Below are positions 36,554 through 44,400 of a stretch of DNA of 44,503 bases, piece after piece. Origin of the DNA: Fusobacterium sp. IOR10 (GTDB lineage: Bacteria > Fusobacteriota > Fusobacteriia > Fusobacteriales > Fusobacteriaceae). The DNA lies in the NCBI RefSeq assembly GCF_010367435.1, contig NZ_WJWY01000016.1, positions 1 to 44,503 on the forward strand, read 5' to 3'. Each line of letters begins with the position of its first letter. Position 1 is the stretch's first letter. The position numbers were made by a program, and so were the translations under genes. Under the pieces are notes generated by a model that was given only the letters and a program-made list of their open reading frames with translations, did no database searches and was not told the origin of the DNA.

Positions 36554-37291
36554 ATGGGATTATTTGACGGACTTTTTAAAGAAAAATCATGTACTGTTAA
36601 TAATGAAAAAGAACTTACTGAAATTAGTAGTCTAAAGGAATTAATAACTAGTCAAAATTTAGAAATTGAAAAATTAAAATTAGAATTACATAATTTGAAA
36701 AATACAACTTTATCCCCAAAACAAGTTTATATTATGGAAAAGAACTTAAAATCTTCTAGGGAAGCTAACACTCTTTTAGAACAAGAAATATTAGAGCTAA
36801 AGAAAAAAAATTCCTATGATGCTATTTCCCATAATCAAATTTATAACAATCTAATTAATAATAATTTCATTTATAAACTAGGAATAGAAAATTTTTTTAA
36901 AACTATTAAATTTGAAGAAGTTCGTAATTTTTTAAAAAATAATAATATTTTATTTATTCAAGATATGAAATCTCTTCCTTCTCTTAAAGAACTTTTGAAA
37001 ATTAAAAATGGAGATTTAGCTTTGGAGAAATATGAAAATTTAAAAAAGGGAATTGTTCCATGGGATTTAAGAGTATTCCTGTGTAAAGGGGACAAGGTCC
37101 ATAAAATATATAAAAACAAAAGAAAATTTATAACTTACCTTAATAAACATAATATTGAATTTATGGATGACATGAATGATTTTGATTTTGAATCATTAAT
37201 TGTTAAAGGAGGCTTTCCAAAGAAAGCTGTTGAGGAATTTAAAATCTTAACAAATGACTATTTTAATGAATTTAAATTAGAAAATAATTAA
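36554..37291 (+). CDS. Unknown coiled-coil protein with two related C-terminal helical units
   Basis: Not recognised. The 245-residue cytoplasmic protein has a predicted coiled coil at about residues 18-85 (Leu/Glu/Lys heptads such as EIEKLKLELHNLKN). Two similar segments follow, FEEVRNFLKNNNILFIQDMKSL (near 118-139) and KFITYLNKHNIEFMDDMNDF (near 197-216), suggesting a duplicated helical domain. There is no signal peptide or catalytic motif. The ATG at 36554 has AAAGGAGG upstream; the longer frame from 36527 has no ribosome site. It lies 17 bp before coaBC and is probably co-transcribed. Confidence 0.7.
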   Translation: MGLFDGLFKEKSCTVNNEKELTEISSLKELITSQNLEIEKLKLELHNLKNTTLSPKQVYIMEKNLKSSREANTLLEQEILELKKKNSYDAISHNQIYNNLINNNFIYKLGIENFFKTIKFEEVRNFLKNNNILFIQDMKSLPSLKELLKIKNGDLALEKYENLKKGIVPWDLRVFLCKGDKVHKIYKNKRKFITYLNKHNIEFMDDMNDFDFESLIVKGGFPKKAVEEFKILTNDYFNEFKLENN

Positions 37292-37308
37292 AAATTAGGA
37301 GTATGAAA

Positions 37309-38496
37309 ATGAAAAATATTTTAATTGGAGTTTGTGGTGGTATTGCTGCTTACAAATCTGCTAACATAGTTTCAAAATTAAAGAAAAAAGGATATAATGT
37401 TAAAGTTATTATGACTAAAAATGCAACAGAAATAATAGCTCCCCTTACTTTGGAAACTCTTTCTAGAAATAAAGTTTTTGTTGATATGTGGGATAAAAAC
37501 AGAGGATATGAAGTTGAACATATTTCCCTTGGTGAATGGGCTGATCTTTGTCTTATTGCCCCTGCCACTTATAATATTGTAGGTAAAATTGCAAATGGAA
37601 TAGCTGATGATATGTTATCTACTGTTATATCTGCTTGTACATGTGATAAATTTATTGCTCTTGCAATGAATGTTAATATGTATAACAATCCTATTCTAAA
37701 GGATAATATTGAAAAATTAAAAAAATATAACTATCATTTTATAGATTCTGATGAAGGATTTTTAGCTTGTAACACTAATGCTAAAGGTCGTTTAAAAAAT
37801 GAAGATGATATTGTTAATATTATTGATAATTATTTTTTAAGTAAAAAAAGAAAAAAATTACTTACAGGTAAGAAACTCCTTCTAACAGCTGGAAGGACTG
37901 AAGAACCTTTGGATCCTGTTAGATATTTTAGTAATAATTCAAGTGGAAAGATGGGATATTCCATAGCTGAGCAAGCTGTTAAATTAGGAGCTAAAGTTAC
38001 TTTAATCTCTGGACCTACTGATCTTGATGTTCCCAAGGGATTATCTGAATTTGTACAAGTTAAAACAGCTAAGGAAATGTACGAGGCTGTTTTAAAAAGA
38101 TTTGATGACACAGATATTGGAATTGCATGTGCTGCAGTTGCAGATTATAAACCTAAAGTGTGTTCTGATCAAAAAATAAAGAAAAATACTGATGAGCTTG
38201 TTATTGTCCTAGATAAAAATCCAGATATTCTTTATAATATGGGCCTTAGAAAAGATAAACAGATTTTAGTTGGATTTGCTGCTGAAACTGAAAATATAAT
38301 TGAAAATGCAACTAAAAAACTTAAAAAGAAAAACCTTGATATGATAGTTGCAAATAATGCCCATAATATGAAAAGTTCTAATAATGCTGCTACATTTATA
38401 AAAAAAGACGGAAGCATGAAAGAATATGAACAAAAACCTAAAATTGATCTTGCTTTTGATATTTTAACAGAAGTATCAAACATAATAACTAAATAA
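37309..38496 (+). CDS. coaBC: Bifunctional phosphopantothenoylcysteine synthetase/decarboxylase
   Basis: Two consecutive steps of coenzyme A synthesis. The N-terminal flavoprotein CoaC half has GVCGGIAAYKS, the His in EVEHISLGEWAD and the PATYNIVGKIANGIADD and MNVNMYNNP loops. The CoaB half starts near residue 185 with LLTAGRTEEPLDPVRYFSN and includes NKNPDIL-type (LDKNPDIL) and VGFAAET motifs. 395 residues is the usual length. The ATG at 37309 is preferred because AGGAG (37297-37301) overlaps the spacing needed by the ATG at 37303. Confidence 0.95.
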   Translation: MKNILIGVCGGIAAYKSANIVSKLKKKGYNVKVIMTKNATEIIAPLTLETLSRNKVFVDMWDKNRGYEVEHISLGEWADLCLIAPATYNIVGKIANGIADDMLSTVISACTCDKFIALAMNVNMYNNPILKDNIEKLKKYNYHFIDSDEGFLACNTNAKGRLKNEDDIVNIIDNYFLSKKRKKLLTGKKLLLTAGRTEEPLDPVRYFSNNSSGKMGYSIAEQAVKLGAKVTLISGPTDLDVPKGLSEFVQVKTAKEMYEAVLKRFDDTDIGIACAAVADYKPKVCSDQKIKKNTDELVIVLDKNPDILYNMGLRKDKQILVGFAAETENIIENATKKLKKKNLDMIVANNAHNMKSSNNAATFIKKDGSMKEYEQKPKIDLAFDILTEVSNIITK

Positions 38497-38503
38497 AAAA
38501 TTA

Positions 38504-38532
38504 TTGACATATTTCATTAACTACTATATTAT
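38504..38532 (+). promoter_or_regulatory. Promoter of the TSCPD gene
   Basis: Consensus TTGACA (38504-38509), 17-nt spacer, TATTAT (38527-38532), about 30 nt before the start codon. Confidence 0.75.
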
Positions 38533-38562
38533 ATTAGAAATTAATAGTAAAGGAGTTTACAT

Positions 38563-38808
38563 ATGAAATTTTATAAAACAACAGGAACTTGTTCTAGAGA
38601 AATTGGAATAATTGTTAAGGATGACATTATTGAAAAGGTTGAATTTGTAGGTGGCTGTGATGGTAACACTAGTGGTCTTTCTAGTCTTTTAACAGGAATG
38701 AAAATAGATGATGTTATTAATAGATTAAAGAATATTACTTGTAAAACTAAACCAACTTCTTGTCCAGATCAACTTGCTCAAATATTAGAAAAAAATTATA
38801 TTAAATAA
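38563..38808 (+). CDS. TSCPD domain protein (TIGR03905-like)
   Basis: An 81-residue protein with YKTTGTCSREIGIIV at the start, VEFVGGCDGNTSGL in the middle and KTKPTSCPDQLAQIL at the end, the TSCPD motif. This small family is related to a domain found at the C-terminus of some ribonucleotide reductases; its function is unknown. Cysteines at 9, 33, 60 and 68 could bind a metal or cluster. It has its own consensus promoter and terminator, so it is monocistronic. Confidence 0.85.
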   Translation: MKFYKTTGTCSREIGIIVKDDIIEKVEFVGGCDGNTSGLSSLLTGMKIDDVINRLKNITCKTKPTSCPDQLAQILEKNYIK

Positions 38809-38810
38809 CG

Positions 38811-38838
38811 ATAAACCCCTTTTCTTAAAGGGGTTTAT
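38811..38838. terminator. Bidirectional terminator after the TSCPD gene
   Basis: ATAAACCCCTTT (38811-38822) pairs with AAAGGGGTTTAT (38827-38838), with a 4-nt loop. It overlaps the end of the convergent flavin/ferredoxin gene. Confidence 0.88.
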
Positions 38839-39496
38839 TTATTGCATTCCTTGGACAAACTAAGGAACAAGAACCACATTCATCACAATATTTTGAGTTT
38901 ATTGAGTATTTTTCTCCTGGAACAATTGCTCCAAAGGAACAAATTTTTTCACATTTTCCACATGCAATACATTTTTCCTTATTTACTACTAAACCTGCTT
39001 TAAGATACTCCATTCCACCAAAAGAAAAGCTCTTTCTTTTTATTTTATGAGTAAACTTTTCCTTAGCAAAATCATAATTATAAACCTCTCCTTTAAATTT
39101 ATACAAAACAAAGGTTGTCATATTTGGATATCTTTCAATATCCATTACCATTGGATTAAATTTCTTGTCCTTTAATGCTTTTTTCTTAAGTTCCTCAAGG
39201 GAAATCTCTCTTACGTGCCCACTTACCCTTATAAAAAATCCTGGTGGAAAATCAGAAAGTCCATTTTCATCATGGGTAACTGGAACAGTTTCTGATACCA
39301 GTGAGCAAACTGCTACTTTTTTGTTTTCAATTAATTGCTTATAAAAAGATTTTACCTTCATTGTTTGAAAATAAATTCCCTCTCTATCATATGTTAAAAA
39401 ATGTGCTATTCTAATTTCTGGAAAATCATTGTTAATAGTTGCAAAACTATAAGAATGAACTTTCTCAAATGATTCAAAAATTTCTTTTATTTCCAT
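38825..39496 (-). CDS. Pyridoxamine 5'-phosphate oxidase-like flavoprotein fused to a 2[4Fe-4S] ferredoxin
   Basis: A 223-residue fusion. Residues 1-130 form a PNPOx-like split barrel (SYSFATINNDFPEIRIAHF, then EGIYFQTMKVKSFYKQL), which usually binds FMN or F420. A C-terminal ferredoxin follows with CIACGKCEKICSFGAI and CDECGSCSLVCPRNAI. It may be an iron-sulphur flavin reductase of unknown substrate. The ATG at 39496 follows GGAGGG directly; the ATG at 39508 lacks a site. It starts 12 bp after the ABC ATPase gene and looks like the last gene of that operon. Confidence 0.85.
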   Translation of the reverse strand: MEIKEIFESFEKVHSYSFATINNDFPEIRIAHFLTYDREGIYFQTMKVKSFYKQLIENKKVAVCSLVSETVPVTHDENGLSDFPPGFFIRVSGHVREISLEELKKKALKDKKFNPMVMDIERYPNMTTFVLYKFKGEVYNYDFAKEKFTHKIKRKSFSFGGMEYLKAGLVVNKEKCIACGKCEKICSFGAIVPGEKYSINSKYCDECGSCSLVCPRNAINKPL

Positions 39497-39508
39497 AAAT
39501 CCCTCCAT

Positions 39509-40234
39509 TTAAATATTTATACCCTTTAGAAAAAAATTTAATTCTTTAGTTGCAGGGTTGTTTAATTTGTCTATTTGTCCATGCTCTAATATTTTCCCCT
39601 TGTCTAAAAAAATAAAATAATCTGCGAACTTTTTTAAAAAATCCATTTCATGAGTTACAAATATAAACTCAACTCCTAAATTTTTTAACATCTCAATACT
39701 TTCTAATACTTCCTTTGTTAAAACTGGATCCAGTGATGCTGTTGGCTCATCTAGAAATACTAATTCAGGATTACCTGCTAATGCCCTAGCTATTGAAGCT
39801 CTTTGAGCCTGTCCTCCTGAAATATTCCTTGGTTTCTTATTCTTTATTTCCTCTAGAAAAAAATCCCTTAATAAACCATTGGTAATTGCATTGGACCTTT
39901 CTCTAGAAAAAGATCTTGCTTTTTCTAAAACTAAGTTTATATTTTCTTCTACTGTTAAATGAGGAAATAAATTATGATTTTGAAAAACAACACCTATTTT
40001 TTTTTGATATTCTTTAATATTTGTCCTTAGCAAACTTATATCGTTTACCCTTATACTACCATAATCTGAAAATTCTATTCCTGAAAGTTGTCTAAGTAAA
40101 GTTGATTTTCCACACCCAGATTCTCCTATAATTCCCAAAACTTTTATATTACTAACAGAAAAATTTAAATCACACAATATCTTTTGATTTTGATAACTTT
40201 TTACTAAATTTTCTATGTTAATTTTCAAATTCAT
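39509..40234 (-). CDS. Polar amino acid ABC transporter ATP-binding protein
   Basis: A 241-residue ATPase of the GlnQ/HisP type: Walker A GESGCGKST, Q-loop VVFQNHNLFPHLT, a signature reading ISGGQAQR, Walker B LVFLDEPTASLDP and the His in VTHEMDF. The ATG at 40234 has AAGGAG upstream. It overlaps the end of the permease gene by 17 bp. With the substrate-binding lipoprotein and the permease it forms a complete amino-acid importer with a single homodimeric permease. Confidence 0.93.
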   Translation of the reverse strand: MNLKINIENLVKSYQNQKILCDLNFSVSNIKVLGIIGESGCGKSTLLRQLSGIEFSDYGSIRVNDISLLRTNIKEYQKKIGVVFQNHNLFPHLTVEENINLVLEKARSFSRERSNAITNGLLRDFFLEEIKNKKPRNISGGQAQRASIARALAGNPELVFLDEPTASLDPVLTKEVLESIEMLKNLGVEFIFVTHEMDFLKKFADYFIFLDKGKILEHGQIDKLNNPATKELNFFLKGINI

Positions 40235-41027
40235 ATCTCCTTCCAATTTTATTTGCCAATAAAGATAATGGGATCGTAATACTTAAATACATTATCCACA
40301 TTATTATATACCCTTCAATAGCAGCATAATTTTTATTTGAAATCACTGTTATCATATATGAAATTTCAGTAACTGAAATTATTTTTAACAATGCTGAACC
40401 CTTTATGATACTTGAAAAATTATTAATTAATAGAGGTATTAATGGCTTTATCATTTGAGGAATAATTATATATTTATATTTTGTATAAAAATTGAAATTA
40501 TACAACTCCATAATTATCTTTTGTTCTTTACTTATAACAGCTGATCCAGCTTTATAAGAATTAGCAATATAAGGAGTCATATAAAAAGATAAAGCTACAA
40601 TACCTAAAATTAATTTGTTTGTAATCTTAATTCTTACACCAAAAACATAAACAACTAAAAATATCATTACTATTAAAGGAGTTCCTAAGATTATTTCTTT
40701 AACTATATTTATAAAAGTATTCAAAAATATATTCTTGTTTTCCATTAAAATATAAAATACAAAACCAGATATTAAACTTATAAATAAAGTTATTATACTT
40801 ATTATTAATGTTATTTTAAAACCTCTTAACAGTTTTGAATACTGATATAAAATAAGATTATAATTTGGATGGTCACTTACATTTAATATAATCTTAAAAA
40901 ATATAAGAACAATCAAAAGATAAGCACCTAATTTACTCAGGTTTTTCAACAATATACTTAAATCCAAGTTTCTTATTTTTAAAGTATTCCCTAATGACTT
41001 TGTCATACTTAATTTCAAGCTGTTCAT
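40218..41027 (-). CDS. Polar amino acid ABC transporter permease
   Basis: A 269-residue permease of the HisM/GlnP type, with the family element LLRGFKITLIISIITLFISL, about five helices and the EAA-like loop around KAGSAVISKEQKIIMELYNF. The chosen start (41027) has GGGTGG upstream and overlaps the binding-protein gene by 95 bp. That is long for an operon, so a start nearer 40950 (a TTG) or the ATG at 41045 is possible. An additional N-terminal helix precedes the usual first motif. The stop is certain; the start is not. Confidence 0.82.
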   Translation of the reverse strand: MNSLKLSMTKSLGNTLKIRNLDLSILLKNLSKLGAYLLIVLIFFKIILNVSDHPNYNLILYQYSKLLRGFKITLIISIITLFISLISGFVFYILMENKNIFLNTFINIVKEIILGTPLIVMIFLVVYVFGVRIKITNKLILGIVALSFYMTPYIANSYKAGSAVISKEQKIIMELYNFNFYTKYKYIIIPQMIKPLIPLLINNFSSIIKGSALLKIISVTEISYMITVISNKNYAAIEGYIIMWIMYLSITIPLSLLANKIGRRYEFEN

Positions 41028-41772
41028 ACATGCCACCCTTTTCATATAATTTTTCTATAAATTCATTTGATTTATCTAACAACTCTTTATTTCCTTTTTT
41101 TACAACAAAACAAGATGTAGAATAATCCTTTATTCCTAAATAAACTTCTGTTGTTTTCTTATTAGCAAGATGATTCCCTATAATTGTGTAGCTTCCAACC
41201 ATAACATTAGAACTTCCATTAATTATCTCTTCCATAGCAGTTCCTATTTCTGTAGCTTCTATAACATCTCCACCATATTTATAAGGTATATCAACTCCAA
41301 TAGTTCCACTTAATCCAATACATTTTATTCCTTTTAATTTGAAAAATTTATCTGGACTAATATTATCTGAAATATTATTTTCATCATAAAATTTTTTATT
41401 AACTAAGGCCATTGTTCTTCCATACCTGTATCCTTTAGAAAAATCCATTTTTACTTTTCTTTCTTTGGTTACAGACATATCACTAATTAATATATCTGTT
41501 TCTTCACTATCCAAAGAAGCTGATAGCATTGAGAAATCTGTATTTACTATTTCCACTTTTCTCCCTAGATATTTTCCAAATGCATAGGCTAAATCAACTT
41601 CAAATCCAGCAGGATCACCTGTATCATCTATATACATAAATGGTGGATATTTTAAATCTATACCCACTCTAAGGATATTATTTGATTTTTTTTCCCTTCC
41701 ACAACCTGTAAATAGAAAATTCAAACTGAAAAATAATCCTATAAAAAATATACATTTTATTTTTCTTAACAT
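40933..41772 (-). CDS. Amino acid-binding lipoprotein (extracellular solute-binding family 3)
   Basis: A 279-residue lipoprotein with a signal peptide and lipobox LFTGC (Cys24). The mature part has the family 3 signatures ILRVGIDLKYPPFMY, GFEVDLAYAFGKYLGRKVE and ILISDMSVTKERKVKMDFS. It delivers a polar amino acid to the permease encoded immediately downstream. The C-terminus overlaps the permease frame. It is first in a four-gene minus-strand operon, and the AraC-type gene is divergent. Confidence 0.92.
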   Translation of the reverse strand: MLRKIKCIFFIGLFFSLNFLFTGCGREKKSNNILRVGIDLKYPPFMYIDDTGDPAGFEVDLAYAFGKYLGRKVEIVNTDFSMLSASLDSEETDILISDMSVTKERKVKMDFSKGYRYGRTMALVNKKFYDENNISDNISPDKFFKLKGIKCIGLSGTIGVDIPYKYGGDVIEATEIGTAMEEIINGSSNVMVGSYTIIGNHLANKKTTEVYLGIKDYSTSCFVVKKGNKELLDKSNEFIEKLYEKGGMYEQLEIKYDKVIREYFKNKKLGFKYIVEKPE

Positions 41773-41801
41773 ATAGTATCTCCTTTTTCTTAATTTATAT
41801 T

Positions 41802-41830
41802 ATTATACACATTAATATTTATAATTTGAA
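41802..41830 (-). promoter_or_regulatory. Promoter of the amino acid ABC operon
   Basis: On the minus strand TTCAAA (41825-41830), 17-nt spacer, TATAAT (41802-41807), about 30 nt before the binding-protein start. Confidence 0.6.
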
Positions 41831-41872
41831 TATTATTTTACGCCTAAAAAATGCAAAAACAAGACTTTGATG

Positions 41873-41901
41873 TTGAATAAAAAAAACATATGTATTATAA
41901 T
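41873..41901 (+). promoter_or_regulatory. Promoter of the AraC-type regulator
   Basis: TTGAAT (41873-41878), 17 nt, TATAAT (41896-41901). Back-to-back with the ABC promoter, 42 bp apart, leaving room for a shared operator. Confidence 0.6.
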
Positions 41902-41923
41902 ATTAGTGTGGAGGGTGAGATAT

Positions 41924-42805
41924 ATGAAAGTAAAAAATATAAGCTATCGAAATCCAAAAAACAAGAATAATTCTGATTTGGAAATATTAAGAATTAGACA
42001 TTTTTTTGAAACACGACCTCAAAAAATGTTAGAAACTGATGTTCGTCTTAATTTTTGGATTTTACTATATATTACTAAAGGAAATGGAGTACATTATATT
42101 GATTTTAAAAAATATCCTTATAAAGCAGGAGACTTAATAATTATTGAACGTCATCGTGTTCATTCCTTTAAAGTGAATAATAATGTGGAAGGTTATGTTA
42201 TTAATTTAAATGAACCTTTCTTTTTTGAAGATGGTGAAAATAATAATATGGATTTACTTGCATTTTTTGAAACTCCCTATGAAAAACCTATTTTATCCAT
42301 AGATATGTCAAAAATTTCAACTAACAAAATTCTTATAGATTTAGTTTACAAAGAGTATTGTAAAAATCATGATTATTCTTCAAAAAATCTTATTCGTTCA
42401 CTGTTTAAAAGTTTTATTTTTTCATTATATTTAGAAAAAAAAGATAAAATTATTAATTCTTCCACTATAGAATATAAATATTACAATAAATACCGTGAAC
42501 TTATCGAGCTAAATTTTAGAAATTTAAAAACAGTTAACAACTATTCTAAACTTATAGGAGTTAGTGTTAAAACAATAAATATGGCATGTAAAAAATGTGC
42601 TGATATAAGTGCTAAACAACTTTTAATAAATAGGGTTATACTTGAAGCTAAACGTCTTCTTGTTAAAGGTGATATGAAAATATATGAAATTTCATATTAT
42701 TTAGGTTTTAATGAACCTGCTAACTTTTCAGCATTTTTTAAAAAACATACAGGTATGAGTACCAATGATTTTAAAGAAGTCATTAAATTAAAAAAATATA
42801 AATAA
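41924..42805 (+). CDS. AraC-family transcriptional regulator
   Basis: A 293-residue regulator with an N-terminal cupin sensor (NFWILLYITKGNGVHYIDF, YPYKAGDLIIIERHRVHSF) and two C-terminal helix-turn-helix motifs (near LKTVNNYSKLIGVSVKTI and YEISYYLGFNEPANFSAFF). The family's K.HTGMSTNDFK ending follows. The start at 41924 is supported by GGAGGGTGAG. A frame open from 41867 would begin upstream of the promoter. It is divergent from the amino acid ABC operon and may regulate it; the ligand is unknown. Confidence 0.9.
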   Translation: MKVKNISYRNPKNKNNSDLEILRIRHFFETRPQKMLETDVRLNFWILLYITKGNGVHYIDFKKYPYKAGDLIIIERHRVHSFKVNNNVEGYVINLNEPFFFEDGENNNMDLLAFFETPYEKPILSIDMSKISTNKILIDLVYKEYCKNHDYSSKNLIRSLFKSFIFSLYLEKKDKIINSSTIEYKYYNKYRELIELNFRNLKTVNNYSKLIGVSVKTINMACKKCADISAKQLLINRVILEAKRLLVKGDMKIYEISYYLGFNEPANFSAFFKKHTGMSTNDFKEVIKLKKYK

Positions 42806-42819
42806 TTTTACTGTTAAAT

Positions 42820-42848
42820 ACGCCCTAAGCTATTATAGCTAAGGGCGT
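42820..42848 (+). terminator. Terminator of the AraC-type gene
   Basis: ACGCCCT pairs with AGGGCGT, and inside them AGCTA with TAGCT, with one A-A mismatch and a TTA loop; TTCTTTTT follows. Confidence 0.85.
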
Positions 42849-43046
42849 TCTTTTTATATTAAAAAGATAGTTTATCCCATGCTCTCAATTAAAAATCTCA
42901 AAATTTATAAAAATTAATGTCCTAATTTTATATAGAAAAATAAAGCAATATAATCTAAAATAACCCAATATATTTAAAAATTAAATATAAAAATTATAGA
43001 AAAACACTGTAATCTTATCCCGATGTATAAATATTTTAAATTCTAT
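42849..43046. other. AT-rich non-coding stretch upstream of the asnA promoter
   Basis: No reading frame, tRNA or strong hairpin is seen. A/T tracts just before the -35 could act as an UP element. Confidence 0.4.
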
Positions 43047-43075
43047 TTGACAATTGCATCAAAATAATATATAAT
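43047..43075 (+). promoter_or_regulatory. Consensus promoter of the asnA attenuator transcript
   Basis: TTGACA (43047-43052), exactly 17 nt, TATAAT (43070-43075): a 12/12 consensus match. Transcription should start near 43082, 26 nt before the leader peptide. Confidence 0.85.
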
Positions 43076-43107
43076 CTTATGCATATTAAGAAAGACGGAG
43101 GTGGCAT

Positions 43108-43185
43108 ATGAAAAGATATATTATTTTAGCAATTATAAACAACAATAATAATAATGGCAATATGTCGGGATTTGAACTTACTTAA
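43108..43185 (+). CDS. Asparagine-rich leader peptide of the asnA attenuator
   Basis: A 25-residue open reading frame behind a strong GGAGGTGG site. Codons 11-16 are six consecutive Asn codons (two AAC, four AAT), with another Asn at codon 18, and it ends in ...MSGFELT. Asn codons are what asparaginyl-tRNA limitation would stall on, and the gene downstream makes asparagine, so ribosome-mediated attenuation is strongly implied. The peptide itself probably has no other function. Confidence 0.88.
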   Translation: MKRYIILAIINNNNNNGNMSGFELT

Positions 43186-43298
43186 TGTTTTATAACATTT
43201 TGAGGGCAAATCCATTTTATCTTGTTTAATTAAAGATTAAAATTTATGCCCTAATTAACTTGTTAATTCGAATCATTTGGGGTAGTACTCAAATGATT
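43168..43298 (+). promoter_or_regulatory. Attenuator region: competing pairings before asnA
   Basis: Segments seen: GGATTTG (43168-43174, inside the leader) complements CAAATCC (43207-43213). AGGGCA (43203-43208) complements TGCCCT (43247-43252). AATTAA/TTAATT flank a CTTG loop (43253-43268). The first two pairings share bases 43207-43208 and compete. A ribosome stalled in the Asn run would leave 43168-43174 free, changing which downstream structure forms. The exact antiterminator is inferred, not calculated. Confidence 0.65.
43271..43298 (+). terminator. Attenuator terminator between leader and asnA
   Basis: AATCATTTG (43271-43279) pairs perfectly with CAAATGATT (43290-43298), with a 10-nt loop and a T run directly after. 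It lies upstream of the asnA ribosome site, so its formation would block asnA transcription. Confidence 0.85.
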
Positions 43299-43330
43299 TT
43301 TTTTATTTAAATTTTAAAGGAGTGACTATT

Positions 43331-44290
43331 ATGAAAAAATGTATTATACCAAGTGGATATGAAAACAAACTAAGCTTATTTGAAACTGAAGTAAGTATTA
43401 AAAAAGTTAAAGATTTCTTTCAGCACGCTCTAGCTTATGAATTAAACTTAACTAGAATTTCTGCACCTCTTTTCCTTAGTGATACTTCTGGACTTAACGA
43501 CAACTTAAATGGATATGAAAGACCTGTAGGTTTTGATATTAAAACTATTCCTGGAGAATTCTCTGTTGTTCATTCCCTTGCAAAATGGAAAAGGATGGCA
43601 TTGAAAAAATATGAATTCCCTATGCACGCTGGACTTTACGCTGATATGAATGCTATTAGAAGAGATGAAGATGAATTAGATCCTTTACATTCTATTTATG
43701 TTGACCAATGGGATTGGGAACTTATAATAAAAAAAGAAGAAAGAAACTTAGAGTTTTTGAAAAAAATAGTTAAACGTATTTTTAGATCACTTCAAAAAAC
43801 TGAAAAATATATTAACAGAGAATATCCTCTTCTTAGTGAAAAATTACCTGAAGACATATTTTTTATCACTTCTCAAGAGTTAGAAGATGCTTATCCTGAT
43901 TTAACACCTAAAGAAAGAGAAAATGTTATTGCTAAAGAACATAAAGCTGTTTTCATTTCTCAAATTGGTAAAATTTTAAAATCTGGAATAAAACATGACG
44001 GTAGAGCACCTGACTATGATGATTGGGATTTAAATGGAGATTTAATTGTATGGTATGAACCATTACAATGTGCTTTAGAATTAACTTCTATGGGAATTAG
44101 AGTTAGTGAAGAATCCCTTGCAAAACAACTTACTATAGCTGGAGCTGAAGATAGAAGAGAATTACCTTTCCATAAAGCTCTTCTTAACAAAGAATTACCT
44201 TATACAATAGGTGGAGGAATTGGACAATCTAGAATTTGTTTATTCTTCTTAGAAAAAATTCATATTGGAGAAGTTCAAGCGTCTGTTTGA
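43331..44290 (+). CDS. asnA: Aspartate-ammonia ligase (AsnA), ending at a TGA in place of a conserved Trp
   Basis: Makes asparagine from aspartate, ammonia and ATP; class II aminoacyl-tRNA synthetase fold. Recognisable segments: [77 protein letters not shown] and [15 protein letters not shown]. The ATG at 43331 has AAAGGAG upstream. The frame stops at TGA (44288-44290) after HIGEVQASV. In the family, VQAGVWP-type sequence follows with Trp at that codon. The frame continues PKEMIDHYKEHGIKFL to a TAA at 44339-44341, which fits a normal C-terminus. The product is therefore 319 residues if terminated and 336 if read through. Confidence 0.92.
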   Translation: MKKCIIPSGYENKLSLFETEVSIKKVKDFFQHALAYELNLTRISAPLFLSDTSGLNDNLNGYERPVGFDIKTIPGEFSVVHSLAKWKRMALKKYEFPMHAGLYADMNAIRRDEDELDPLHSIYVDQWDWELIIKKEERNLEFLKKIVKRIFRSLQKTEKYINREYPLLSEKLPEDIFFITSQELEDAYPDLTPKERENVIAKEHKAVFISQIGKILKSGIKHDGRAPDYDDWDLNGDLIVWYEPLQCALELTSMGIRVSEESLAKQLTIAGAEDRRELPFHKALLNKELPYTIGGGIGQSRICLFFLEKIHIGEVQASV

Positions 44291-44341
44291 CCAAAAGAAA
44301 TGATTGACCATTATAAAGAACATGGAATTAAATTTTTATAA
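44288..44341 (+). other. In-frame TGA and intact 16-codon tail of asnA
   Basis: TGA followed by C (TGAC) is a leaky stop context. The 16 codons after it remain in frame and conserved-looking, ending with TAA. A single G-to-A change from TGG would explain it, as would a base-calling error or functional readthrough. Confidence 0.75.
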
Positions 44342-44400
44342 TTATATGTGTTAATACTTTAATTTTTTAACTTTAATTTTTGCTTTTAGGAGGTATTTTA

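Noticed and set aside
43017-43171. ATCCCGA (43017-43023) complementary to TCGGGAT (43165-43171) in the asnA leader
   Set aside because: The first segment lies upstream of the promoter and would not be in the leader RNA, so it cannot take part in attenuation.
43322-43330. GTG start for asnA
   Set aside because: It is the GTG inside the Shine-Dalgarno region AAAGGAGTG; the ATG at 43331 is properly spaced.
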